Assembly: GCA_947630675.1 (NCBI GenBank)
Contig: CANRIN010000012.1
Span: forward strand, 1-40,875
Origin: an uncultured Clostridia bacterium
Lineage (GTDB): Bacteria > Bacillota > Clostridia > Oscillospirales > JAAYOS01
Length of the DNA: 40,875 nt
Direction of reading: 5' to 3'
Part shown: positions 19,119 through 27,787 of the stretch, in pieces
Layout: every line of letters begins with the position of its first letter
Position numbering within the stretch: position 1 is the stretch's first letter
Translations under genes and position numbers: made by a program
The notes under the pieces: generated by a model
What the model was told of the DNA's origin: nothing
The model's input: only the letters and a program-made list of their open reading frames with translations
The model's database searches: none

Positions 19119-19160
19119 GCCCTGTGATACTCTAAATATCCCTGCATGGAGGTAAAAGCT

Positions 19161-19415
19161 ATGACTGTTTATACACCCACCGGAGTCTGCTCGCGTGAGA
19201 TACGCGTCGAGCTTGACGGCGACAAGATCGCTTCCGTCGAGGTCATCGGCGGCTGCAACGGCAACCTCAAGGGCATCAGCCGTCTGCTGAAGGGCATGGA
19301 CGCGCGGGACGCAATCGAGCGTATGCGCGGCACCACCTGCGGCATGAAGCCCACGAGCTGCCCCGACCAGATAAGCTACGCCATAGAGCAGGCGCTTGCC
19401 GAGGCCGGCAAGTAA
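19161..19415 (+). CDS. TSCPD domain-containing protein (TIGR03905-like)
   Basis: GVCSREIRVELDGDKIASVEVIGGCNGNLKGISRLL...CGMKPTSCPDQISYAI; SD GGAGG upstream. Confidence 0.9.
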   Translation: MTVYTPTGVCSREIRVELDGDKIASVEVIGGCNGNLKGISRLLKGMDARDAIERMRGTTCGMKPTSCPDQISYAIEQALAEAGK

Positions 19416-19421
19416 GGACGT

Positions 19422-19985
19422 ATGATCCGCCCGCTCGACAGAGAGCGGTTCTCCGAGCTGTATCGAAAGCACATCGACCTCGACTTCCCCGCGGATGAGC
19501 GTCCTCCGGAGAGGATGTTCGCGGACGGGCTCGACCGGGGGCTCTACACCGGGTACATATACGCCGAGAACGATGAGGAACGCGGCTATGCGTTCCTCAT
19601 CGAGCGTTCCGGCGCGGTGATGCTCTTTCTCTTCGCCGTCTACGACGGGTACAGGGGGCAGGGCGTCGGGACCCGGTTCATGCGCGAGCTTCTGGAGATG
19701 ATACGCGGTATGCGCTGTATCGTCCTCGAGGCCGAGCGGCCGGAGAACGCCGAAAACGATGAGGAGCGCACCGTCCGCGAGAAGCGGATAAGCTTCTACG
19801 AACGCCTCGGGTACGTCGCGTACCGCGAGATAGACTACGAGGTCTACCACGTTCCGATGTGGCTCATGGTGCATCCCCTCGGGAATCCGCTCCCGTCCGC
19901 GCGCGAAGTTGCGGACGCGATGCAGGGATTCTACTCCTACGCGAAGGGACTTCCGCTCCGCACGAGCCTCTTTCGGGAAGAATAG
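19422..19985 (+). CDS. GNAT-family N-acetyltransferase
   Basis: Acetyl-CoA loop GYRGQGVGTRFMRELLEMIRGMRCIVLEAERP. Confidence 0.85.
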   Translation: MIRPLDRERFSELYRKHIDLDFPADERPPERMFADGLDRGLYTGYIYAENDEERGYAFLIERSGAVMLFLFAVYDGYRGQGVGTRFMRELLEMIRGMRCIVLEAERPENAENDEERTVREKRISFYERLGYVAYREIDYEVYHVPMWLMVHPLGNPLPSAREVADAMQGFYSYAKGLPLRTSLFREE

Positions 19986-20052
19986 AGCCGGCCCTGCTTT
20001 GCGGAGAACGGCGCGAAAAAATCCGGGGCTCGCTTTATGGTGATATGGCAAG

Positions 20053-20086
20053 AAGATGGCAGCCACGAAAGTGGCTGCCATCTTTT
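20053..20086. terminator. Rho-independent terminator after GNAT
   Basis: AAGATGGCAGCCAC-GAAA-GTGGCTGCCATCTT-TT. Confidence 0.8.
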
Positions 20087-20341
20087 GTGCTGTAATGAGG
20101 AGAGGAAGGAGCGGGGATTTATGCCGCAAAAGCCCCTGACGCAGCGACACGGGATACCCTGTGCCGGGGTAACGGCGTATGCTGTTTCCCTGCCTCCCCG
20201 GCGAGGAGCAAGGGGGGATTTCCCTTGCGGGTTCGGGCGGAGCCCGGGTCGCCGCCAAATACAGCCCGCTCTCACGGAAAATAACGAATAGCCGAAACGG
20301 AAGCGGATGCAGCCCGCAATTGTTTGTTGAATATTACCAAT

Positions 20342-20369
20342 TTACAAAGCAGTCCGAGATATGTATAAT
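20342..20369 (+). promoter_or_regulatory. Promoter of the solute-binding lipoprotein gene
   Basis: TTACAA-N16-TATAAT. Confidence 0.55.
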
Positions 20370-20431
20370 ATACTGGGTATAGCAGAACCGAAAACTGTAT
20401 CGGATATAAAAATTAATAGGAGGATTTACAG

Positions 20432-22210
20432 ATGAAGAGAGTACTTACCTTTCTCCTCGCCGTGCTCATGACGGCCGGGCTTCTTGCCGGCTGCGGAAAC
20501 GGAGGAGAAAACCCGAGCGTTTCCACGTCGACCGAGCCGTCGGCAGATCCGAGCTACGCGGCGTCGACCGAGCCGTCGGCAGATCCGAGCTACGCGGCGT
20601 CGACCTCGACCGAGCCGGGAGGCACCGAGATCGAACTCCCCCTCACCACGGACGAGGTGTCCTTTGACTACTGGGTTCCCAACAGCGCTTCGTTCGAGGA
20701 CTACACGAGCTTCGACGACAACCTGTTCTATCAGTGGATGGAGGATCAGACCGGCGTTCACCTCAATTTCATCCACCCGAGCGTCGGCAGTGAGAACGAG
20801 GCCTTCTCGGCCATGATACTGTCTCGCGAATATCCGGACTTTATCAGCTTCTTCTCCAGCTATTACAGCGGCGGAGTTGACAAGGCGATAAACGACGGTG
20901 TTTTGCGCCGCCTCAACGAGCTGGTCGACCGGTACATGCCGAACTACAAGGCTACCGTCTACCGTGACGAGGATACCTTCATCCGCGCCATCTCGGACAG
21001 CGGCAACCTGTGGGGCGTGCATCACATCGTCGACTACGCCCAGGGCGCTTGGCTCGGACTCGGCGTACGCAGCGACTGGCTGGACAAGGCCGGTCTGACC
21101 ATAGAGGATGCTTCGACCATCGACGGTATGGAGCGTGTTCTGACCGCGTTTAAGGATTATACCTACGGCAACCAGGGCGCGCTCTTCCTGTCCAACGGCG
21201 GTCTTAACGTCGGCGGCAGTATCTGCGGCTCGTACGGCACCGGTTCGGTGCTCAGCGGCGGCTCTCGCATCCTGAACGTCGACGGCAAGGCGACCTACTC
21301 GCCGATGCAGCCCGGCTTCAAGGACTACGTTGCCAAGATGGCCGACTGGTACGCCAAGGGACTTATCAACACCAACTACATTGCCGACGCGAGCAGCTAT
21401 GCCGCCGAGGATCGTTGGATAAACAGCGACATCGGACTTGCCGAGTTCGTCTACACCATGGCTGCGAACTTCGCGGACATTGCCGCGACAAGCGAGCTGT
21501 ATCCGCAGCCCGACTTCCACATCTCGGCGCTTGCGACTCCGAAGCTGACCGCTGATATGGACGTTTCAAAGGACGTTCACATCCGTCAGACCCAGGAGCT
21601 TGTCCGCACCAACTACTCGATGGGCATCACCACCGGCTGCACCGACGATGAGATTGAGATTGCGTGCCGCTACTGGGACTATGTGTTCAGCCCGGACGGC
21701 ATCACCGCCTCCAACTGGGGCCCGTACGAGGGCGAGATGGGCGACGTGAACGCCACCTACTATGTCGACGAGACCGACGCCAACGGCGACGGACACATCG
21801 AGTGCTATCAGCCGTGGATGATGGAGAAGTACGGCAACGTCACCAACATCCAGTACAAGGTCGCCGCCTACATGGGACCGTCCTACTGCATCTGGAGCCG
21901 CGAGTGGTGCGCGCTGAGTGAGGAAGAGATCAACTACACCAAGATTTGGGACACCGCCGGAAACGACTGGATGTGGCCGGGCGGAGTTACCCTGACCGCC
22001 GACGAGGGCGCAGAGGCTTCTGGCATCCTGAGCGGCTGCAACACCGCCGTCACCGAGTGGACCGCGCTGGTCATAACCGGACAGAAGTCGGCCGACACCT
22101 ACGAGACCGAGCTTGTCCCGCAGCTTGAGTCGCTGAACATCGCCCGCGCGGAAGAGTTGTATCAGAACGCTCTCGACCGCTATATGCAGCGTTCGCAGTA
22201 CCTCCAGTAA
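20432..22210 (+). CDS. Extracellular solute-binding lipoprotein (ABC sugar/oligosaccharide type)
   Basis: Lipobox LLAGCGNGG; low-complexity Ser/Thr/Pro linker; SBP-like body (DYWVPNSASFEDYTSFDDNLFYQWMEDQTGVHLNFIHPS...). Confidence 0.85.
   Translation: MKRVLTFLLAVLMTAGLLAGCGNGGENPSVSTSTEPSADPSYAASTEPSADPSYAASTSTEPGGTEIELPLTTDEVSFDYWVPNSASFEDYTSFDDNLFYQWMEDQTGVHLNFIHPSVGSENEAFSAMILSREYPDFISFFSSYYSGGVDKAINDGVLRRLNELVDRYMPNYKATVYRDEDTFIRAISDSGNLWGVHHIVDYAQGAWLGLGVRSDWLDKAGLTIEDASTIDGMERVLTAFKDYTYGNQGALFLSNGGLNVGGSICGSYGTGSVLSGGSRILNVDGKATYSPMQPGFKDYVAKMADWYAKGLINTNYIADASSYAAEDRWINSDIGLAEFVYTMAANFADIAATSELYPQPDFHISALATPKLTADMDVSKDVHIRQTQELVRTNYSMGITTGCTDDEIEIACRYWDYVFSPDGITASNWGPYEGEMGDVNATYYVDETDANGDGHIECYQPWMMEKYGNVTNIQYKVAAYMGPSYCIWSREWCALSEEEINYTKIWDTAGNDWMWPGGVTLTADEGAEASGILSGCNTAVTEWTALVITGQKSADTYETELVPQLESLNIARAEELYQNALDRYMQRSQYLQ
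20528..20599 (+). repeat. Perfect tandem 36-bp repeat x2 in the lipoprotein linker
   Basis: TCGACCGAGCCGTCGGCAGATCCGAGCTACGCGGCG twice in frame, plus a partial copy. Confidence 0.9.
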
Positions 22211-22234
22211 GAAGTTCGTAAACAGGGTCAAATT

Positions 22235-22267
22235 AAAGGACGACACCCGAAAGGGTGTCGTCCTTTT
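22235..22267. terminator. Bidirectional terminator between the SBP gene and clpC
   Basis: AAAGGACGACACCC-GAAA-GGGTGTCGTCCTTTT. Confidence 0.8.
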
Positions 22268-22349
22268 GAGTCTCTAAAAAAGTCCTGACGAACGTTTTTG
22301 ACAGGCCGAAATCAAGCGCTCACCAAAGTGAGCGCCCGATTTACGCATT

Positions 22350-24815
22350 TCACTGCTTATCAAACACGAGCCCGCCGTCCTGTGCGCGCGCCGTCACCTT
22401 GTCGCCGGACTTCAGGCTGCCGTCGAGTATCTTTTCCGCAACGGCGTCCTCGACCTTCGAGCTGAGTGCCCGCCTGAGCGGACGCGCGCCGTAGGTCGGG
22501 TCGAAGCCCTCGTCCGCTATGAGGTCGAGCGCACTGTCGTCCGCCGTGAGCTCAACGCCGCTCGCGTCGAGTATCCTCTTTGCGACGGTGTCAAACATCG
22601 ACCGCGCTATCTCCCGTATAGTCTCCTTGTCGAGCCGGTGGAAGACGATCACCTCGTCGATGCGGTTCAGGAACTCCGGCCGGAACGCCTCGCGCAGGCG
22701 CTGCATGACGGTGGCGCGGATCTCCTCGTCGGTGGGTGCGTCGTCGCTCTCGCCGAAGCCGAGGCGCTTCCGCTCCATGAGGTCGTGCGCGCCGAGGTTC
22801 GAGGTCATGACGATTATCGTGTTCTTGAAGTCGACGACGCGTCCCTGCGAGTCGCTGAGGCGTCCGTCCTCGAGTATCTGGAGCAGGATGTTGAAGACGT
22901 CGGGGTGAGCCTTCTCTATCTCGTCGAAGAGCACGACGGAGTACGGTGTGCGGCGGACCTTCTCGGTGAGCTGTCCGCCCTCGTCAAATCCGACGTATCC
23001 CGGAGGCGAACCGATGAGCTTCGATACGGAGTGCTTTTCCATATACTCGCTCATGTCCACGCGGATCATGGCGTTCTCGTCGCCGAAGAGCGCCTCCGCA
23101 AGCGCGCGGCAGAGCTCGGTCTTGCCGACGCCCGTCGGCCCCAGGAAGATGAAGCTGCCGGTCGGGCGCTTCGGGTCCTTGAGGCCGACGCGTCCGCGCC
23201 GTATGGCGCGCGACACCGCGCTCACGGCCTCGTCCTGACCGATAACGCGCCGGTGCAGGATGTCTTCCATGTGCAGGAGCCGCTCCGCCTCGTCCTCGGT
23301 GAGGCGCGTGACCGGAACGCCGGTCCAGCCGCTCACGACGGCCGCGACGTCCTCCTCCGATACCGAGCCGCGCTCGCCGGAGCTCTTGCCCTGCCACTCC
23401 GCGCGCTCGCGCTCGAGCTCCTCGCGGGTCTTCTTCTCCTCGTCGCGGAGCTGCGCCGCGAGCTCGAAGTCCTGGCTAGTCACCGCCGACTCCTTCTCGG
23501 CGGCGAGGCGGTCAAGCTTCTCCTCGAGCTCCTTGAGGGAATCCGGTGCGGTGGCGGACGCCATGCGCACGCGGCTGCACGCCTCGTCGATAAGGTCTAT
23601 CGCCTTGTCCGGCAGACGGCGGTCGCCGATATAGCGGGCGCTCAGCTCGACGGCTGCCTTTATCGCCTCGTCCGGTATCTTCAGGCCGTGGTGCGCCTCG
23701 TAGCGGTCGCGGAGCCCCTTCAGTATCTCGACGGCCTCCGCCTCGGTGGGCTCGCCCACCATGACCGGCTGGAAGCGCCGCTCGAGCGCCGCGTCCTTCT
23801 CGATGTGCTTGCGGTACTCGTCTATCGTCGTTGCGCCTATGACCTGTATCTCACCGCGCGAGAGCGCCGGCTTGAGGATATTCGCGGCGTCGATGGCGCC
23901 CTCCGCCGCGCCCGCGCCTATAATGGTGTGTATCTCGTCGATGAAGAGTATGACGTTGCCGGCGTCCTTCACCTCGTCGATAGCGCCCTTTATGCGCTCC
24001 TCGAACTCGCCGCGGTACTTCGTTCCGGCGAGCATACCGCCGAGGTCGAGCGAGAAGAGACGCTTGTTTTTCAGCGTCTCGGGCACGTCGCCCGCGGCTA
24101 TCCGCTCCGCAAGTCCCTCCGCGACGGCGGTCTTGCCGACGCCCGGCTCGCCTATCAGCACCGGGTTGTTCTTAGTGCGGCGGGAGAGGATGCGTATGAC
24201 TCGCGCGGTCTCCTCGTCGCGCCCGATTATCGGGTCGAGCTTGCCCTCTCGGGCCATGTCGGTAAGGTCGCGGCCGAACTTGTTGAGCGTCTTTGTTGCG
24301 GCAGAGGACGGGTCGCCGCGCTGCGCGCGGCCTCCGCGCGGCTGCTCGGCGTTTCCCTGCGGCGCTTCGCCGCCGGAGGAGCCGGTCATCTGCTCAAGCG
24401 AAGAATAGAGCTGCTGCGGGTTTGCGCCGAGGCTCACGAGGAGCTGCACCGCGACGCAGTCACTCTCGCGCAGGAGCCCCATCAGTATGTGCTCGGTGCC
24501 GACATAGGCGTGGCCGTGGTGCACCGCCTCGGCTATCGCGAGCTCGATTATCCTCTTTCCGCGCGGGGTGAAGCCCTGCACCGGCGCGCCGGACTGTCCC
24601 TCGCCTATCGCCTCGACGATAGCGCTCCTCAACGCGTCGCCGTCTATCCCAGCGCGGACGAGCGCCTTGGCCGCTATGCCGTCCGTCTCGCGGATGAGTC
24701 CCATCAGTATGTGCTCGGACCCGACGTAGCCGTGGCCGAGCTCCTGCGCCGCCTCCTGGGCGAGCCTTATCGCGTTCTCTGCGCGCTGTGTGAATCTGGA
24801 GTTGTAGGAAAACAT
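22350..24815 (-). CDS. clpC: ATP-dependent Clp protease ATP-binding subunit ClpC
   Basis: Clp N-domains, two AAA modules ([30 protein letters not shown]), UVR-type middle region; downstream of mcsB. Confidence 0.96.
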   Translation of the reverse strand: MFSYNSRFTQRAENAIRLAQEAAQELGHGYVGSEHILMGLIRETDGIAAKALVRAGIDGDALRSAIVEAIGEGQSGAPVQGFTPRGKRIIELAIAEAVHHGHAYVGTEHILMGLLRESDCVAVQLLVSLGANPQQLYSSLEQMTGSSGGEAPQGNAEQPRGGRAQRGDPSSAATKTLNKFGRDLTDMAREGKLDPIIGRDEETARVIRILSRRTKNNPVLIGEPGVGKTAVAEGLAERIAAGDVPETLKNKRLFSLDLGGMLAGTKYRGEFEERIKGAIDEVKDAGNVILFIDEIHTIIGAGAAEGAIDAANILKPALSRGEIQVIGATTIDEYRKHIEKDAALERRFQPVMVGEPTEAEAVEILKGLRDRYEAHHGLKIPDEAIKAAVELSARYIGDRRLPDKAIDLIDEACSRVRMASATAPDSLKELEEKLDRLAAEKESAVTSQDFELAAQLRDEEKKTREELERERAEWQGKSSGERGSVSEEDVAAVVSGWTGVPVTRLTEDEAERLLHMEDILHRRVIGQDEAVSAVSRAIRRGRVGLKDPKRPTGSFIFLGPTGVGKTELCRALAEALFGDENAMIRVDMSEYMEKHSVSKLIGSPPGYVGFDEGGQLTEKVRRTPYSVVLFDEIEKAHPDVFNILLQILEDGRLSDSQGRVVDFKNTIIVMTSNLGAHDLMERKRLGFGESDDAPTDEEIRATVMQRLREAFRPEFLNRIDEVIVFHRLDKETIREIARSMFDTVAKRILDASGVELTADDSALDLIADEGFDPTYGARPLRRALSSKVEDAVAEKILDGSLKSGDKVTARAQDGGLVFDKQ

Positions 24816-24866
24816 ATCGATACCTCCGTTCTCTTCTATTATATCCTTTCGTGCTCTGCAAAAAAC

Positions 24867-25904
24867 TTATATACTGAACGAACCTTCCTCTATGCCGTGA
24901 AGCAGCTCGGCACGTCTGCGGTCCCGTTCGCCGGGGGAGAGCTCCTTCCCCGCCGAAAGCGACAGGTTGGACGCCCGCACCGCCCACAGCAGCTCGTTGA
25001 GTCTGCCGCAGTCGGTCGGGAGTATCCCGAGCGACGCGCCGACGCGCACCTCGCCGAGCAGCCGCAGCGCCTCGGACGTGTCCATCCGCCGCGCGTACTT
25101 CAGCGTCCCGACTGCGCGCCAGACGCGGTCCTCGACGCCCTCGCGGCTGCTCTCGAACGAGCGGCGGCGAAGCGTACGTTCGCGCTCGATTATCTGCCGT
25201 GCTACCTGCTCGAGGCGGTCGCAGACCTCCTCCTCGGTGTAGCCGAGGGTTATACGGTTCGAGAACTGGTAGAGCGAGCCCTCGGCGGCGCTCCCCTCTC
25301 CGTATATGCCGCGCGCGGTGAGGCCCGCGCCTCCCGCCGCCGAGACGACGCCGCCTATCTCGCGCGCCTCCTCGAGCGCGGGCAGGTGCAGCATGACCGA
25401 CACACGCATACCCGTTCCGAGGTTTGTCGGGCATTTCGTGAGATAGCCGAGCTTCTCGTCAAACGCATAGCCGAGCTCGCGGTCGAACACCTCGTCGAGC
25501 TGCCGTGCGCGCTCGAGGGTCTTCTTCACGTCGAGGCCGGGCGCGAGCACCTGGAGCCGGAGGTGATCCTCCTCGTTTATCATGACGCTCATGCTCTCGT
25601 CGTCGCTTATCAGCACGGCCCGCGGCGAACCGCCCTCCGCGAGGTCGGGCGAGATTATGTGCCGCTCGACGAGCGCCGCGCGCTCGAGCGATGAGCACTG
25701 CTCCATATCCACAAGGCGGAAGTGCGCGCCTATCTCGCTTCTCGACAGCGCCGTCGCGGTCTCGCTTATCAGCCGCCGCGTCGCGTCGTCGCTCATCCGT
25801 CCCGGGAAGGGATATTTCGATATATTGCGGGCAAAGCGGACGCGCGTGGACACGCACACGTCGCCCTCGTCTCCTTTGCGCCTGTACCATCTTTCGGTCG
25901 TCAT
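24867..25904 (-). CDS. mcsB: Protein-arginine kinase McsB
   Basis: VCVSTRVRFARNISKYPFPGRM; INEEDHLRLQVL; LTKCPTNLGTGMRVSVMLHLP. Confidence 0.96.
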   Translation of the reverse strand: MTTERWYRRKGDEGDVCVSTRVRFARNISKYPFPGRMSDDATRRLISETATALSRSEIGAHFRLVDMEQCSSLERAALVERHIISPDLAEGGSPRAVLISDDESMSVMINEEDHLRLQVLAPGLDVKKTLERARQLDEVFDRELGYAFDEKLGYLTKCPTNLGTGMRVSVMLHLPALEEAREIGGVVSAAGGAGLTARGIYGEGSAAEGSLYQFSNRITLGYTEEEVCDRLEQVARQIIERERTLRRRSFESSREGVEDRVWRAVGTLKYARRMDTSEALRLLGEVRVGASLGILPTDCGRLNELLWAVRASNLSLSAGKELSPGERDRRRAELLHGIEEGSFSI

Positions 25905-26254
25905 GCCTTTTCGCCTCCCTCGTCCGCGAGCTTCTTCAGCTCGTCGCGTATCTCTGCGGCGCGCTCGAAGTTCTGCGCGCCTATGGCCTCCTGCATCTCG
26001 CGTTCGAGCGCTTCGCGGCGGCGCTTCGGGCTCGCCGCGACCTTGGCCGGGACGCGTCCGGTGTGAGTCGCGTTGCCGTGTATCCGCCGGATGTACGGCG
26101 TGAGCAGCGGCGCAAACTCGCGGTAGCAGTCCGCGCAGCCCACGCGCCCGGTGCGGGCGACCTCCTCCTCGCTTATCCCGCAGGTCGGACAGACATGGTT
26201 CCTGCGCGCCTGCATAGCCCGTATCTCGGGCAGGAAAAATTCGTCAAACAGCAT
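25901..26254 (-). CDS. mcsA: McsA-like zinc-finger/UVR-motif activator of McsB
   Basis: CPTCGISEEEVARTGRVGCADCYREFAPLLTPYIRRIHGNATHTGRVP and C-terminal UVR motif; overlaps the mcsB start by 4 nt. Confidence 0.9.
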   Translation of the reverse strand: MLFDEFFLPEIRAMQARRNHVCPTCGISEEEVARTGRVGCADCYREFAPLLTPYIRRIHGNATHTGRVPAKVAASPKRRREALEREMQEAIGAQNFERAAEIRDELKKLADEGGEKA

Positions 26255-26297
26255 ATTCGTTGCCTCCCGTCAATTACTCCGTATCGCTTTTCTTTGC

Positions 26298-26753
26298 TTA
26301 CCCCGCATCCGCGCAGGCAAGGAGCATCTGCTTGAATATCTCCGCCCGCAGCGCGCCCTTCCTTTCCGCCGGAACTCCGGCGAGCGCCCTCTCGCTCATC
26401 GCCGCGGCCATCAGGCGTCCCTCTGCCGGGGTTATCGCTCCGGCGGCGTCGAGATTGGTGAGGACTGCGGCGGCGGACACCGCGTCTATAGAGTTCCCTA
26501 CGCTCGCAAGCGCGTGCATGAGTATCAGCCTAGGTCCCGCCTCGACGCGCCTTATGCGGATATATCCTCCGCCGCCGCGCCGCGACTCCACAATGTAGCC
26601 CTGCTCGGGCGAGAAGCGGGTGGAGAGCACATAGTTTATCTGGCTCGGCGCGCAGCCGAAGCGTTCCGCAAGCTCTCCCCTGCGCAGCTCGACCGACCGG
26701 TCGCTCTCGAGAGCCGAGCGTATGAACTGCGCCACCAGATCCGTAAGTCCCAT
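26298..26753 (-). CDS. ctsR: Transcriptional repressor CtsR
   Basis: LTDLVAQFIRSALESDRSVELRRGELAERFGCAPSQINYVLSTRFSPEQGYIVESRRGGGGYIRI. Confidence 0.96.
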   Translation of the reverse strand: MGLTDLVAQFIRSALESDRSVELRRGELAERFGCAPSQINYVLSTRFSPEQGYIVESRRGGGGYIRIRRVEAGPRLILMHALASVGNSIDAVSAAAVLTNLDAAGAITPAEGRLMAAAMSERALAGVPAERKGALRAEIFKQMLLACADAG

Positions 26754-26765
26754 AGCAAAGTCTCC

Positions 26766-26782
26766 TTTGACCTTTTCTGACC
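26766..26782 (-). promoter_or_regulatory. CtsR operator 1 (next to the SD)
   Basis: Reverse complement GGTCAGA-AAA-GGTCAAA; one mismatch to the GGTCAAA-N3-GGTCAAA direct repeat. Confidence 0.8.
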
Positions 26783-26785
26783 TTT

Positions 26786-26814
26786 ATTATAATCACAGTA
26801 TGGAGGAAACACAA
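26786..26814 (-). promoter_or_regulatory. ctsR promoter
   Basis: Minus strand TTGTGT-N17-TATAAT. Confidence 0.6.
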
Positions 26815-26821
26815 ATTCGAT

Positions 26822-26838
26822 TTTGACCTATTTTGACC
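26822..26838 (-). promoter_or_regulatory. CtsR operator 2
   Basis: Reverse complement GGTCAAA-ATA-GGTCAAA, perfect. Confidence 0.9.
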
Positions 26839-26839
26839 A

Positions 26840-26856
26840 TTTGACTTTCTTTGACC
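26840..26856 (-). promoter_or_regulatory. CtsR operator 3
   Basis: Reverse complement GGTCAAA-GAA-AGTCAAA. Confidence 0.85.
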
Positions 26857-27018
26857 TTTGATTATCTTGCTGTTTCGCGGCTATGCTGAATATTTCGCAA
26901 ATTTGCTCGCTGTATCGCGCTTTTGGGTTTCGTCTCCGATGTTAGCCTAACCTTACAAAAACATTTCGCAAATCGCCGCCACAGCCGAAAAAAGTTTATA
27001 TTGAACCTAAATTAGTGA

Positions 27019-27046
27019 TTGCATTTTTTATAAAATGTGCTACAAT
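27019..27046 (+). promoter_or_regulatory. Ferredoxin gene promoter
   Basis: TTGCAT-N16-TACAAT. Confidence 0.55.
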
Positions 27047-27078
27047 AAAGTTACTTCAAAAAGGAGGTGGCTTACATA

Positions 27079-27246
27079 ATGCCTTATAAGATTTCTGATG
27101 AGTGTATCGCGTGTGGTGCCTGCGCCGCCGGTTGCCCGGTCGAGGCTATCTCGGAGGGTGATATCTACGTTATAGACCCCGAGAAGTGCATTGACTGCGG
27201 AGCTTGCGCAGAGAACTGCCCTGTCGGAGCACCGAAGGCCGAGTAA
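27079..27246 (+). CDS. 2[4Fe-4S] ferredoxin, 55 aa (absent from the supplied ORF track)
   Basis: MPYKISDECIACGACAAGCPVEAISEGDIYVIDPEKCIDCGACAENCPVGAPKAE: two CxxCxxCxxxCP clusters; SD AAGGAGG. Confidence 0.96.
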   Translation: MPYKISDECIACGACAAGCPVEAISEGDIYVIDPEKCIDCGACAENCPVGAPKAE

Positions 27247-27298
27247 TTTCGCGGCTCGGTGCCGCACAGCGGCACAGCCTGGAAGTGCATCGGAAGAT

Positions 27299-27323
27299 GG
27301 GGGCGGATCTTATATCCGCCCCC
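27299..27323. terminator. Hairpin downstream of the ferredoxin gene
   Basis: GGGGGCGGAT-CTTAT-ATCCGCCCCC then AATTT. Confidence 0.6.
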
Positions 27324-27330
27324 AATTTCA

Positions 27331-27368
27331 ACCTTTCGGAAAAATCCTTGCGGATTTTTCCGAAAGGT
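27331..27368. repeat. 17-bp perfect inverted repeat
   Basis: ACCTTTCGGAAAAATCC-TTGC-GGATTTTTCCGAAAGGT. Confidence 0.85.
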
Positions 27369-27421
27369 TGTCGCGGCAAATCGCGCTCGCTTCGCTCGCT
27401 TACCAATTTGCCGCGAGATTG

Positions 27422-27678
27422 CTCGGTGCGAAATGTGCTCGCTGACGCTGCGCACCCTTTCGCGCCGAGACTTTCACTTGCAATTGCGCAGGCGCAATTG
27501 CAAGTGAAGCTGTCGGATAGGGCGAAGCCCTACCGACAGCGGGCGCTCCGCTTCGCGCCTCGACGGCTTCGCCGTCTTCGACGCACGCTCCGCGAGAGGT
27601 ATTTTCGGCGACGTACACGCCGCCGCCGAAAATGATTGGAACTTATTCGCCGCCTGCGGCGGCGGACTCTGCGAGGCT
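27422..27678. repeat. Modular hairpin element, copy B
   Basis: Collinear with 40501-40716: alpha block 27422-27469, beta hairpin 27509-27540, delta hairpin 27601-27633, epsilon block ending CTCTGCGAGGCT at 27678. Confidence 0.85.
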
Positions 27679-27787
27679 CGGCGGGACGTCGGCGCAAAGC
27701 GCCGTTTGGGATTTCGCGAAACTCTGTAAGACAGTGTACACACCGGGGACGGAAGGTATCCGCCCCCGTTTATTATTACGTTATCCT

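Noticed and set aside
22638-25694. 1018-aa plus-strand ORF spanning clpC and mcsB antisense
   Set aside because: Crosses two well-supported minus-strand genes and their spacer; composition typical of antisense of GC-rich genes.
27422-27678. CRISPR array
   Set aside because: Repeats are different palindromic modules in a fixed order, not identical direct repeats with regular unique spacers; no cas genes nearby.
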